Source: a virus. From it: a stretch of DNA of 24,650 nt. The notes under the pieces are model-generated. The model was not told the origin of the DNA, searched no databases, and saw only the letters and a list, made by a program, of their open reading frames with translations. Positions 1 to 8,800 of this stretch are shown one piece after another (position 1 is the stretch's first letter; each line of letters begins with the position of its first letter). Location: IMG/VR virus record IMGVR_UViG_3300021356_000158, positions 1 through 24,650 of that record; one strand, 5' to 3'. A program made the translations under genes and the position numbers.

Positions 1-148
1 GCTCAAGTACGTCAATGAAGGTAACTACCTAATGGCCGCCAATGAAATGATTAACAGTAAGTGGTATGGTCAGGTAGGTCGTCGTAGCGCAGAGCTTGTC
101 GATATGATGAAGGATGCTAAACGATCTTTCCCGGAAGGTGCTGATTGA
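1..148 (+). CDS. Endolysin, T4-lysozyme-like (C-terminal end only)
   Basis: This is the 3' end of a gene that enters from the left edge; the first whole codon is at base 2 and the stop is TGA at 146-148. The 48 visible residues contain the segment NSKWYGQVGRRSAELVDMM. It closely follows the last helices of phage T4 lysozyme (KSRWYNQTPNRAKRVITTF), an N-acetylmuramidase of glycoside hydrolase family 24 that cleaves peptidoglycan at lysis. The catalytic Glu/Asp/Thr triad would lie upstream of the window, so activity cannot be judged. Its stop overlaps the TTG start of the large terminase, so the two are probably translated in series. The holin-like genes lie about 11.7 kb away. A small terminase subunit would be the usual neighbour here, but the residue pattern favours a lysozyme. 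Confidence 0.6.
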   Translation, partial: LKYVNEGNYLMAANEMINSKWYGQVGRRSAELVDMMKDAKRSFPEGAD

Positions 149-1404
149 GCACAGAACTCAACGTAGAACTTCTTCCGTGGCAACAGGAGGTCTTTGGTGA
201 CCTTAGCCGATTTAAAGTTGTTGCCGCAGGTCGTCGTACTGGTAAGTCCCGTCTAGCGGCGTGGCTTCTCATTATCAACGCCCTACAGACTGAACGTGGC
301 CATGTCTTCTACGTAGCCCCTACCCAAGGGCAAGCAAGAGACATCATGTGGAACACCTTGATGGAGTTAGGTAATCCTGTCATCACAGGTAGCCACATTA
401 ACAATCTGACAATCAAACTGGTCAACGGTGCTACCATTAGTCTCAAAGGTGCTGACCGTCCAGAAACAATGCGTGGTGTATCCCTTAAGTTCCTTGTAAT
501 GGACGAATATGCGGATATGAAGCCCTCAGTATGGGAAACCATCTTACGTCCTGCCTTGGCCGACCAGAAGGGCCATGCGTTATTCATAGGGACACCTATG
601 GGACGTAACCACTTTTATGAGTTGTTTCAATATGCGGAAATGTCAGGCGATGAGACTTATAAGGCGTGGCATTTTACGTCTTATGACAATCCACTACTCG
701 ACCCAGACGAAATTGATGTCGCAAAGAAGTCAATGTCGTCCTACGCCTTCCGACAGGAATTTATGGCTTCCTTTGAAGCAATGGGTTCTGAAATATTCAA
801 AGAAGACTGGGTTAAGTTTTCTTCTGATGAGCCTGACGTTGGCGATTATTACATTGCAGTTGACCTTGCGGGTTTTGCTGATGTGCAAAGCGCAACAAAG
901 TCTAAGAACAAGAAACTCGACCAAACGGCGATTGCTGTAGTTAAGGCAAATGAGGACGGATGGTGGGTAGCGGATATTGTACATGGACGATGGGATATCA
1001 AAAAGACCGCAAGGAAGATTTTCGAGGCTGTCAATGCCTATCAACCTGTAGCGGTTGGTATCGAAAAAGGAGCCTTAAAGAATGCGGTACTGCCGTACCT
1101 TACGGATCTGATGAAGTCCCAACAGCGTTTTTTCAGAGTCGAAGAGTTGACTCATGGGAACAAAAAGAAAACTGATCGTGTTGTCTGGGCGTTACAAGGA
1201 CGTTTTGAGCACGGACAGATTACACTGAATGAGGGCGATTGGAACCCACAGTTTCTTGATGAACTCTTTCAGTTTCCAAATGCCTTAGTGCATGATGATT
1301 TGGTTGACGCATTAGCCTACATCGACCAACTAGCAAAGGTGTCGTACTACTACGATTACGAAGAAGACGATTTTGAAATCTTAGACCCTGTAGCAGGTTA
1401 TTAA
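145..1404 (+). CDS. terL: Terminase large subunit (DNA-packaging ATPase and nuclease)
   Basis: This is the motor of DNA packaging: an N-terminal ATPase drives DNA through the portal and a C-terminal RNase H-like nuclease cuts the concatemer. The 419 residues show a Walker A AGRRTGKS at 28-35, Walker B FLVMDE at 116-121 with catalytic Glu121, and a coupling motif FIGTP at 147-151. Nuclease acidic residues are Asp240 (AVDLAG), Glu307 (GIEKG) and Asp384/385/388 (HDDLVDA). The length is slightly short for the family but all motifs are present. The start is TTG at 145, overlapping the previous stop and preceded by GGAAGG six bases upstream. The portal gene begins one base after its stop. No small terminase subunit is visible in the window; it may lie upstream or be absent. 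Confidence 0.93.
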   Translation: MSTELNVELLPWQQEVFGDLSRFKVVAAGRRTGKSRLAAWLLIINALQTERGHVFYVAPTQGQARDIMWNTLMELGNPVITGSHINNLTIKLVNGATISLKGADRPETMRGVSLKFLVMDEYADMKPSVWETILRPALADQKGHALFIGTPMGRNHFYELFQYAEMSGDETYKAWHFTSYDNPLLDPDEIDVAKKSMSSYAFRQEFMASFEAMGSEIFKEDWVKFSSDEPDVGDYYIAVDLAGFADVQSATKSKNKKLDQTAIAVVKANEDGWWVADIVHGRWDIKKTARKIFEAVNAYQPVAVGIEKGALKNAVLPYLTDLMKSQQRFFRVEELTHGNKKKTDRVVWALQGRFEHGQITLNEGDWNPQFLDELFQFPNALVHDDLVDALAYIDQLAKVSYYYDYEEDDFEILDPVAGY

Positions 1405-1405
1405 C

Positions 1406-3358
1406 ATGGAATATGAAAACCAAACGATTGATCCAACGTCCTTAGAATCTTGGGTAATGAACAAATGCGATCAGTGGCGAGATCATTACGAAGGAAACTA
1501 CAAAGAAAAGTTTGACGAATACTACCGTCTCTGGAGGGGTCAATGGGCCGCTGAAGACTCCATGAGAAACTCAGAGCGTTCTCGTATTATTTCCCCTGCT
1601 CTTCAGCAAGCTGTTGAGTCAGCCGTAGCAGAGGTTGAAGAAGCAACCTTTGGACGTGGGAAGTGGTTTGACATTCAAGACGATGTTCAAGACAATCAAT
1701 CAGCGGATATTATGGTTCTTAGGAACACTCTGGACGAAGACTTTAAGTTTGTCTCTGCGCGTAAAGCAATTGCTGAGTGTATTATTAATGCCGCTGTATT
1801 TGGCACAGGCATGGCTGAAATTGTTGCTGATGAAGAAATTCAAATGACTCCCGCATCGCAACCAATTATGGAAGGAGCCATGCAAGCTATCGGTGTTATG
1901 GAGCGTACCCGAACGGTATTCAAATTACGTCCGGTAATGCCGCAGAACTTCCTAATTGACCCTGTAGCTACAAACATCCAAGAAGCCCTAGGTGTTGCTA
2001 TTGACGAGTATGTGCCGCTTCATCAGATCCACATGGCACAAGAAGCCGGTATCTATCGTAAAGACGCAGAGGTTACCGAAGCCGCTATTGATGTTGACCT
2101 TGAGCCTACTCAAGACCTAACGCTTTACACAGACGACAAAGTACGTCTAACAAAATACTATGGTCTTGTCCCTAGCGAGTTGTTTAATGAAAACGCAGAC
2201 GAAGGCGAAGAGAAAGAAAAAGAATCAGAATATGTAGAAGCCATTATTGTTATTGCTAACGGTGGCATTCTACTCAAAGCTGAGACCAACCCGTACATGA
2301 TGAAGGATCGTCCTGTAGTAGCTTTCCCTTGGGATGTCGTACCGGGCAAATTCTGGGGACGTGGTATCTGTGAAAAAGGATACAATGCACAGAAAGCCCT
2401 TGACACTGAATTGAGAGCACGAATTGACGCACTTGCGCTTACTGTACATCCTATGCTTGCTGTTGATGCTTCACGCCTTCCTCGCGGAAGCAAGTTGGAA
2501 GTTAGACCCGGCAAGGCCATCCTTACGAACGGCAATCCCGCAGAAGTTTTACAGCCGTTTAGATTCGGAAATCTGGACGCAAATACATTTAACCAAGCGG
2601 CCAGTCTCCAACAAATGGTTCAAATGGCAACTGGGGCTATTGATGCGGCAGGTATACCGGGAAGTATCAATGGGGATGCCACAGCCGCAGGTATCTCAAT
2701 GTCACTGGGAGCCATCATCAAGCGTCACAAGCGTACATTGATTAACTTCCAAGAAGCATTTTTGATTCCATTAGTACAAAAGGTTGCCTATCGGTACATG
2801 CAGTTTGATCCAGATCGGTACCCTGCACAGGATTTTAAGTTTGTCGCTAGTAGCTCTCTTGGTATCATTGCTCGTGAGTATGAAGTTACACAGCTTGTTC
2901 AGTTGCTACAGACAATGGGTCAGGATTCACCAATGTATCCATTGCTCATTCAGGCAATCGTTGACAACATGAACTTAAGCAACCGTGAGGAAATCATTGC
3001 AAGCCTACAGCAAGCAATGCAACCAAATCCCGAAGCACAACAAGCGCAAGCACAAGCAATTCAAATGGAAATGGCTCAGAAACAAGCTACTGTTGAAAAT
3101 ATTCAAGCTCAAACTCAAGAGGTTGTCTCACGAATTCAACAGAATCAAGTTGAAACTGAATTGCTTCCTGTTGACAGTGAAACCAAACGCTATGCCGCTG
3201 TTATGAAAGGTATGGGAACAGACCCAACGACTGAAGAATTTAATCAACGTGCTAAGATTGCCGAACTGGCACTCAAAGAACGTGAGATTGAAACTAAAGA
3301 AGATATTGTAGAAATGCAAATGAGAGGCCAAAATGGTAACGAAGCAAGAACTGGATAA
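1406..3358 (+). CDS. Portal protein (head-tail connector)
   Basis: The portal is the dodecameric ring at one capsid vertex through which DNA enters and leaves, and it is the docking site of the terminase. The 650-residue protein has the size and composition of podovirus-type portals. It has an acidic, aromatic N-terminal region, and a central region with PFRFGNLDANTF and TGAIDAAGIPGSINGDATAAG (split here only by description). The C-terminal part, about residues 525-600, is Gln/Ala-rich and probably helical, like the barrel of podovirus portals. It lies directly between the terminase and head genes, with one base separating it from terL. The identification rests on overall resemblance and position, since portals carry no short catalytic signature. 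Its last codons overlap the next small gene. Confidence 0.85.
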   Translation: MEYENQTIDPTSLESWVMNKCDQWRDHYEGNYKEKFDEYYRLWRGQWAAEDSMRNSERSRIISPALQQAVESAVAEVEEATFGRGKWFDIQDDVQDNQSADIMVLRNTLDEDFKFVSARKAIAECIINAAVFGTGMAEIVADEEIQMTPASQPIMEGAMQAIGVMERTRTVFKLRPVMPQNFLIDPVATNIQEALGVAIDEYVPLHQIHMAQEAGIYRKDAEVTEAAIDVDLEPTQDLTLYTDDKVRLTKYYGLVPSELFNENADEGEEKEKESEYVEAIIVIANGGILLKAETNPYMMKDRPVVAFPWDVVPGKFWGRGICEKGYNAQKALDTELRARIDALALTVHPMLAVDASRLPRGSKLEVRPGKAILTNGNPAEVLQPFRFGNLDANTFNQAASLQQMVQMATGAIDAAGIPGSINGDATAAGISMSLGAIIKRHKRTLINFQEAFLIPLVQKVAYRYMQFDPDRYPAQDFKFVASSSLGIIAREYEVTQLVQLLQTMGQDSPMYPLLIQAIVDNMNLSNREEIIASLQQAMQPNPEAQQAQAQAIQMEMAQKQATVENIQAQTQEVVSRIQQNQVETELLPVDSETKRYAAVMKGMGTDPTTEEFNQRAKIAELALKEREIETKEDIVEMQMRGQNGNEARTG

Positions 3359-3479
3359 CATTCTAACACAAGTGAATGCCATTCTTAAGCAATATGACGA
3401 ACGTCTTAAGACTTTAGAAGAGCAATCAAATAAACCTAGAACAACACAAAAAAAGGCTCCATTAGCACAAGCCTCTTGA
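3333..3479 (+). CDS. Small coiled-coil protein overlapping the portal gene
   Basis: A 48-residue reading frame starts at ATG 3333 inside the end of the portal gene, with AGAGG five bases before the start, and stops at TGA 3477-3479. The N-terminal 30 residues (LDNILTQVNAILKQYDERLK and on) show heptad-like hydrophobic spacing typical of a short coiled coil. The C-terminal third is Lys/Arg/Gln-rich. I do not recognise the family. Its position just after the portal suggests a minor head or scaffold-associated protein. It could be a chance frame, but the good ribosome binding site and the lack of any other gene in 3359-3479 support it. The -35 box of the next promoter overlaps its stop codon. Confidence 0.55.
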   Translation: MVTKQELDNILTQVNAILKQYDERLKTLEEQSNKPRTTQKKAPLAQAS

Positions 3480-3504
3480 CAAGTCAAGTATTTTATGGTA
3501 TAAT
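3476..3504 (+). promoter_or_regulatory. Perfect sigma70-type promoter with extended -10
   Basis: TTGACA at 3476-3481 and TATAAT at 3499-3504 are separated by exactly 17 bases. The bases before the -10 box read TGG, giving a full extended -10 element. Transcription should start near 3511, about 25 bases before the TTG start of the next gene. The -35 region lies in a 6-base inverted repeat, CTTGAC-AA-GTCAAG at 3475-3488, which could be an operator. It would drive the zinc ribbon, scaffold and capsid genes using host RNA polymerase. Confidence 0.85.
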
Positions 3505-3536
3505 ATAAGTATATATTTAATACAGGAGAAACTCTA

Positions 3537-3770
3537 TTGAGTCCTGAAAACGAAAAGTATTACGAAAACTACCTTGATTTATTTCTTCATGAAGGTTGGA
3601 AACAATTCGTAGAAGAAGCACAAGATCTCTTAGATGCTTTTGAGATCGAAGACATCAAGGATGAAATAGATTTAGCCTTTGTCAAAGGACAGAGAAATTC
3701 ACTTTTGAATATCACTCGTTTTGAGACAGGCATAAGAAATGCAATTGACATGGAGTCTGAGGATGCTTAG
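3537..3770 (+). CDS. Conserved small phage protein between portal and scaffold
   Basis: A 77-residue acidic protein starting at TTG 3537, with AGGAGA seven bases upstream; no ATG is available near the binding site. The pattern LFLHEGWKQFVEE followed by FVKGQRNSLLNITRFETGIRN resembles a small family I recall from podovirus genomes at this same place between portal and capsid genes. Those members share an aromatic GW motif, a KGQ motif and a helix ending in an RN pair. It is predicted all-helical with no membrane segment. Its function is unknown; expression from the strong promoter just upstream and the head-gene context suggest an assembly role. The 3' end overlaps the next gene by 8 bases. 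Confidence 0.75.
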   Translation: MSPENEKYYENYLDLFLHEGWKQFVEEAQDLLDAFEIEDIKDEIDLAFVKGQRNSLLNITRFETGIRNAIDMESEDA

Positions 3771-3981
3771 ACGCTATGATTTCAAATGCATTCAATGTGA
3801 CCACATAGAAGAGCAGTGGGTAGATTCAAGTGATCTATTCGCAACTTGCCTTGAATGTGGTGACACCGCACAGCGGATAATCTCAAGTGTATCTTCACAT
3901 TTCAAAGGCACGGGTTGGCCCGATGCCGATGATGCGTGGGCTAGAGATCACGAAAGAGCCGCTAAAAGAACAAATCCATAA
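3763..3981 (+). CDS. FmdB-type zinc-ribbon protein
   Basis: A 72-residue protein with two CxxC knuckles, Cys9/Cys12 and Cys29/Cys32, that should bind one zinc ion. The start RRYDFKC and the later segment RIISSVSSHFKGTGW match the FmdB / CxxC_CxxC_SSSS family, which usually begins with a Tyr-x-Phe-x-Cys pattern and ends its core with F-x-G-x-G-W. I chose ATG 3763, which puts that pattern at the N-terminus; an upstream in-frame ATG at 3739 would add eight residues lying inside the previous gene. Family members are called putative regulators on thin evidence. Here the gene sits between portal and scaffold, so it may be a DNA- or RNA-binding helper of late expression or assembly. Confidence 0.8.
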   Translation: MLRRYDFKCIQCDHIEEQWVDSSDLFATCLECGDTAQRIISSVSSHFKGTGWPDADDAWARDHERAAKRTNP

Positions 3982-4005
3982 TGCTACGGCACGGAGTTTA
4001 ACAAT

Positions 4006-4815
4006 ATGGCACAGTTAATTGATACGAAACCCGAAGACCAACAAGAAACCGAAGAGTTTGCTACTTTAGAAGAACAAGAGGAAATCCAAGAGGAAGCCGT
4101 TGAGCCAACCCTTGAGGAACCTGAAGAAACCGAAGAAGACGACATACCTGATAAGTATCGTGGAAAGGATATCAAAGATATCGTTCAGATGCATCAGGAA
4201 GCTGAAAAACTTCTAGGCAGACAAAGTTCAGAAGTCGGTGAACTACGGAAGATTGTTGATGACTTTGTTAAGTCTCAGATTCAATCGGCCTCAAGCCCAC
4301 AACAAGAAACTGACGAAGAAATAGACTTTTTCTCAGACCCAGAGAAAGCTATTGCAAAAGCCATTGAAAAACACCCGTCACTTAAGGCGGCAGAACAAAC
4401 CTCAAAGGCAATGATGCAACAGCAGACTCTGGCTCAACTGCAGAACACTCACCCGGACTTTCTTGAAATTATTCAAGACACAGGTTTCCAAGAGTGGGTA
4501 CAGGGCTCCAAAGTGCGTCTTGAGTTGTACCAACGTGCAGATCAACAGTTTGACTTTGACAGTGCTAATGAACTAATTTCGACGTGGAAAGAACGTCAGA
4601 ATATGGTTTCAGAGACTGCCAAGGTTCAAAAGGAAGATCGTAAGCGTCAACTTAAAGCGGCATCTACAGGGTCTGCATCAGGTTCTACTGAAGCACCAAG
4701 TCGTAAAATCTATCGTCGTGCTGATATTATTAAACTTATGCAAACTGACCCAAAGCGTTACACACAGCTACAGCCAGAGATTATGGCGGCTTACGCAGAG
4801 GGTCGTGTCAAATAG
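4006..4815 (+). CDS. Capsid scaffolding protein
   Basis: Scaffolding proteins nucleate and shape the procapsid and are released before DNA fills it. This 269-residue protein has the expected build. Residues 1-50 are dominated by Glu/Asp, followed by DIPDKYRGKDIKDIVQMHQE and a predicted coiled coil. There is a long polar helical middle, and the C-terminal end is basic (SRKIYRRADIIKLMQ, then a helix ending AYAEGRVK) and would bind coat protein. It lies immediately before the capsid gene, the normal scaffold position. GGAG nine bases before ATG 4006 supports the start. No protease motif is seen, so it is probably a plain scaffold rather than a protease-scaffold fusion. Confidence 0.85.
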   Translation: MAQLIDTKPEDQQETEEFATLEEQEEIQEEAVEPTLEEPEETEEDDIPDKYRGKDIKDIVQMHQEAEKLLGRQSSEVGELRKIVDDFVKSQIQSASSPQQETDEEIDFFSDPEKAIAKAIEKHPSLKAAEQTSKAMMQQQTLAQLQNTHPDFLEIIQDTGFQEWVQGSKVRLELYQRADQQFDFDSANELISTWKERQNMVSETAKVQKEDRKRQLKAASTGSASGSTEAPSRKIYRRADIIKLMQTDPKRYTQLQPEIMAAYAEGRVK

Positions 4816-4832
4816 CGTTAAGGAGCTAAATC

Positions 4833-5777
4833 ATGGCACTTGGTACTAACCACGTCACCAATACTACGGCGGCTACTTTTATCCCCGAAATTTGGTCTGA
4901 CGAAATCATAGCGGCATACGAGAAGTCTCTCGTTCTTGCCAATCTTGTAAATCGTATGCCAATGACAGGCAAGAAGGGTGATGTTCTTCACGTCCCTAAG
5001 CCTACTCGTGGCGATGCATCTGCTAAAGCGGCTTCAACTCAGGTCACACTGATTGCGGCTACTGAGTCAGAAGTTCAAGTAGCAATCGATCAGCACTACG
5101 AGTATTCTCGTTTGATCGAAGACATTACTGACGTGCAAGCTCTTGCTTCACTCCGTCAGTTCTACACTTCTGATGCAGGTTATGCACTTGCAAAGCAGGT
5201 CGATACTGATCTGTTTGCCCTTGCTAAGTCATTCGGTGACTCAGATGGTGCTGACTTTATTCACAGCAACTCGTTCTACATGGATACATCAACAAATTTG
5301 ACTGCTTATGCGGCTGATACTGTTGTTCCTGCTGACCTGTTTACAGACGTTGGTTTCCGTGAAGCTATTAAAGAGCTTGACGATAACGATGTTCCAATGG
5401 ATCAGCGTTTCCTTGTTGTACCTCCTTCAGTTATCCAAACCATCCGTGGTATTGAGCGTTATGTTTCTTCTGATTTTGTATCAGGACAAACTGTTGTCAA
5501 CGGAAATGTTGGTAGCCTCTATGGTATTGACATCTACGTTTCAACTAACTGCCCTGTTGTAGAAACAGCCGCACAAAACGCCGCTACTAACGGTGGAGAG
5601 TTGAAAGCAGGTATCTTAGGTCATCGTGACGCTATGGTATTTGCAGAGCAAATGGGTGTCCGTACCCAGACTCAATACAAGCAAGAGTATCTTGGTGACT
5701 TGTTCACTGCAGACACTCTGTATGGCGTAAAGGTTTTACGTCCTGAGTCAGCCCTTACTTTGGTATTTAATTCCTAA
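4833..5777 (+). CDS. Major capsid protein (HK97 fold)
   Basis: This is the coat protein of the icosahedral head. It has 314 residues, starting TNTTAATFIPEIWSDEIIAAY and continuing with KKGDVLHVPKPTRGD and EYSRLIEDITDVQ. This resembles HK97-fold capsid proteins of marine podoviruses and siphoviruses, with an N-terminal arm, long spine helix and P-domain. The C-terminal part (GILGHRDAMVFAEQMGVRTQ, then a final strand YGVKVLRPESALTLV) is also typical of the group. AAGGAG seven bases before ATG 4833 gives a strong ribosome binding site, as expected for the most abundant virion protein. A hairpin terminator follows ten bases after its stop. There is no sign of a cleaved N-terminal delta domain. 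Confidence 0.92.
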   Translation: MALGTNHVTNTTAATFIPEIWSDEIIAAYEKSLVLANLVNRMPMTGKKGDVLHVPKPTRGDASAKAASTQVTLIAATESEVQVAIDQHYEYSRLIEDITDVQALASLRQFYTSDAGYALAKQVDTDLFALAKSFGDSDGADFIHSNSFYMDTSTNLTAYAADTVVPADLFTDVGFREAIKELDDNDVPMDQRFLVVPPSVIQTIRGIERYVSSDFVSGQTVVNGNVGSLYGIDIYVSTNCPVVETAAQNAATNGGELKAGILGHRDAMVFAEQMGVRTQTQYKQEYLGDLFTADTLYGVKVLRPESALTLVFNS

Positions 5778-5786
5778 GTAAGCTCT

Positions 5787-5810
5787 AGGGGCCCCATTCG
5801 GGGCCTCTTC
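5787..5810 (+). terminator. Hairpin terminator after the capsid gene
   Basis: A nine-pair GC-rich stem, AGGGGCCCC against GGGGCCTCT with one G-T pair, closes an ATTC loop at 5787-5808. The following bases (TCCTAATTC) are only weakly T-rich, so termination is probably partial. Partial termination would let the capsid gene be made in excess over the fibre genes downstream. Confidence 0.7.
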
Positions 5811-5835
5811 CTAATTCAATAAACTGGAGATGTGA

Positions 5836-8800
5836 ATGGGTATCTTTCGTGGAACAGGCGGTACAGGTGATTCAACTACAGATACTACCGTTACAACTGT
5901 AACCGAAAAAGCCGCAGAAGCCGCATCTTCAGCCACTTCAGCCGCTAATAGCGCAACCTCAGCGGCCAATAGCGCATCCTCTGCATCCACTTCAGAAACC
6001 AATGCCGCCACCAGTGAAACCAATGCGGCTACATCAGCTAACAATTCCGCTACTTCTGCAACTAATTCGGCTACTTCAGCTACGTCAGCTTCTACCTCAG
6101 CAACAACAGCAACTACCAAAGCATCTGAGGCATCCACATCTGCCACTAATGCCGCTACATCAGCTACTGCGGCACAGACTGCACAAACAGCCGCAGAAGC
6201 CGCACAGACTGCCGCTGAAACAGCAGAGACTAATGCAGAGACTGCAGAGGCAAACACCCTAGCAATCTTTGGTGACGCTCAAGACGTTCAAGACGCTGTA
6301 GACTCTGCCAGTGCATCAGCTACCACGGCAACTACCAAGGCAACTGAAGCGGCTACATCAGCCACCAATGCGGCCAACAGTGCTACCTCAGCAGGTACAT
6401 CAGCCACCAATGCGGCCTCAAGCGCATCACAAGCCGCTACATCAGCCAATACAGCCGGGTCTCATGTTACTGATGCAGAGACAGCTAAAGATGCCGCTGA
6501 GACTGCACAGGCCGCCGCTGAAACCGCTGAGACTGCCGCAGAAACTGCTCAAGTTGCCGCAGAAACTGCGGAGACTAATGCGGCCTCTAGTGCTACTAGT
6601 TCTTCTACCAGTGCAACCAATGCCGCTACCTCAGCCACTGCGGCAGGTACCTCAGAAACAAATGCGGCTACATCAGCTACAACAGCTACTACTAAAGCAT
6701 CTGAAGCATCCACCAGTGCGACTAATGCGGCTACCTCAGAATCTAATGCGGCCTCTAGCGCCACTGCGGCGGCCTCAAGCGCGTCACAATCCGCTACATC
6801 AGCAACTAATGCCGCTACCTCTGCGACTAATGCCGCCACGTCCGAAACCAATGCGGCTACTTCCGCAACTAACGCTTCTAGTGCAGTTCAAGATAAATTT
6901 GATGCTTTAACAACGTCTGCATCAACGGGACCCGAAGGTTCAAACTCTAGCGCAACATATACTTCATCGTCAAATACAATAGCCTTTACTATTCCTCAAG
7001 GCGATACTGGACCTACAGGCCCAACAGGCCCAACAGGCCCAACAGGACCTACAGGACCTACAGGACCTACTGGACCTGATGGACCTACAGGACCTCAAGG
7101 TTTAATAGGACCTACAGGACCTACTGGGCCTGACGGACCTACAGGACCTACTGGAGCAATAGGACCTGATGGTCCCACCGGACCTACTGGACCCACTGGA
7201 CCCACGGGACCTCAAGGTGTTGCAGGCAGTGGTGTAACAATGCAAGGTTCAGTTGCAACAACAGCTAACCTTCCCAGTACCGGCAATACTCAAGGCGATG
7301 CTTATATTGTCCAAGCGGATGATAGTCTTCACATTTGGGACGGTAGTGCATGGGTAAGCGGTGGATCAATCCAAGGACCTACTGGCCCTACAGGACCTCA
7401 AGGATTAACAGGGCCTACAGGACCCACTGGTCCTACTGGTCCTACTGGTCTTACCGGAGCAGATGGTCCTACTGGACCCCAAGGAACCACAGGACCTACA
7501 GGACCTACAGGACCTACAGGACCTACTGGACCTACTGGACCTGCAGGAAGTGACGGTAGTGATGGTGCAACAGGGCCTACAGGTCCTACAGGCAATGCGG
7601 GTGCTGATGGCGATGGTGGTGGGCTATTCTCCATTGAGGGGGAAAGAAATAATAGCGTTTCTCTGAACCAATATTTTGCTGTTGGTAATGGAGCGCAACC
7701 ACAAAAGGGACAAAAAATTCCCGTTGCAACTTCCCTGCAATATTTGACGCTATCTTGTGATTCGGCGCAAACAATGACCGTTTCTCTATATGTAAACGGT
7801 AGTGATTCAAGTAGGTCTGTTTCTGTTTCAAGTGCTTCATCTGCTACGGCAGATTTTACAGCATCGCCACTTTCACTAAGCGCAGGGGATACAGTAACCT
7901 TTAGATGTACATCAGGTTCATCGTCCTCTACTACTGTCGTAGCGGGTTGGTTTGGTCATGATGGCGTACAAGGTCCAACAGGGCCAACTGGTCCAACGGG
8001 CCCAACAGGGCCGACTGGACCTACTGGTGCAGATTCTACAGTTGCAGGACCAACTGGCCCGATAGGTCCCACTGGCCCCACTGGTGCTACGGGTGATGGG
8101 TTTACAGGAGGTAGCTATGCTCCGTCAACCGGTATTGTAACTTTTACGTCAGACGATGGCCTGGGCTTTGCAACAGCAGATCTCCGTGGTGCAACTGGCC
8201 CTACAGGTCCTACTGGTCCTACTGGACCTAGTGGTGACGACGGCGCTACGGGACCCACAGGACCTGCGGGACCCACTGGCCCTACCGGTCTCACTGGTCC
8301 CAGTGGTGCAGACGGTAGTGACGGAGCAACTGGGCCTGCCGGTGCAACTGGGCCTGCCGGTCCAACTGGTCCTACGGGACCAACCGGCCCTACGGGTGAT
8401 GGATTTACCGGTGGAAGCTACGCCGCCCCAACTGGCGTTGTCACATTCACTTCTGATGATGGGTTAGGGTTTTCAACAGGAGATTTAAGGGGCGCAACCG
8501 GTCCCACCGGTCCTGCCGGTCCAACTGGTCCCGCTGGGGCAGATGGTTCAGATGGCGCAACAGGCCCGACTGGACCTACGGGTCCGACTGGGCCTACCGG
8601 TCCTGCTGGCGCTGATTCAACTGTAGCTGGTCCTACTGGACCTACGGGCCCTGCTGGGCCTCCGGGTCCCACTGGTTCTACAGGATCTGCTGGCCCTACA
8701 GGACCAACGGGACCTACGGGACCCACTGGGCCTACTGGACCTGCAGGAGCCGATGGTGGAGCAGTAGGAGGCGGTTCAGATGAAGTGTTTTACGAAAACG

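Larger units (their letters stand above)
7009..8760 (+). repeat. Collagen-like Gly-Pro-Thr repeat blocks
   Basis: Five runs of nine-base units encoding Gly-Pro-Thr and variants, at about 7009-7219, 7372-7611, 7969-8091, 8191-8394 and 8494-8760. In the first block, the unit GGCCCAACA occurs three times in a row at 7018-7044. In the second, GGACCTACA occurs three times in a row at 7492-7518. Later blocks use more varied codons for the same residues. Confidence 0.92.

Noticed and set aside
617-940. 107-residue frame inside the terminase gene, and other shadow frames in terL and portal
   Set aside because: They have no ribosome binding site and overlap strongly conserved coding sequence in another frame.
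5811-6257. Long Val/Ala-rich antisense frame opposite the fibre shaft
   Set aside because: It is the complement of Ala/Ser/Thr repeat codons; low-complexity repeats keep the opposite frame open without selection. The same holds for 6549-6851.
7398-8726. Antisense Gly-Pro-Val-rich frames opposite the collagen blocks (7398-7634, 8418-8726)
   Set aside because: The reverse complement of Gly-Pro-Thr codons also reads as Gly-Pro-Val-like repeats; these are composition artefacts.
7009-8760. Possible CRISPR-like or other spaced DNA repeat array
   Set aside because: The repeats are in-frame nine-base collagen codons without unique spacers, inside a clear coding sequence.
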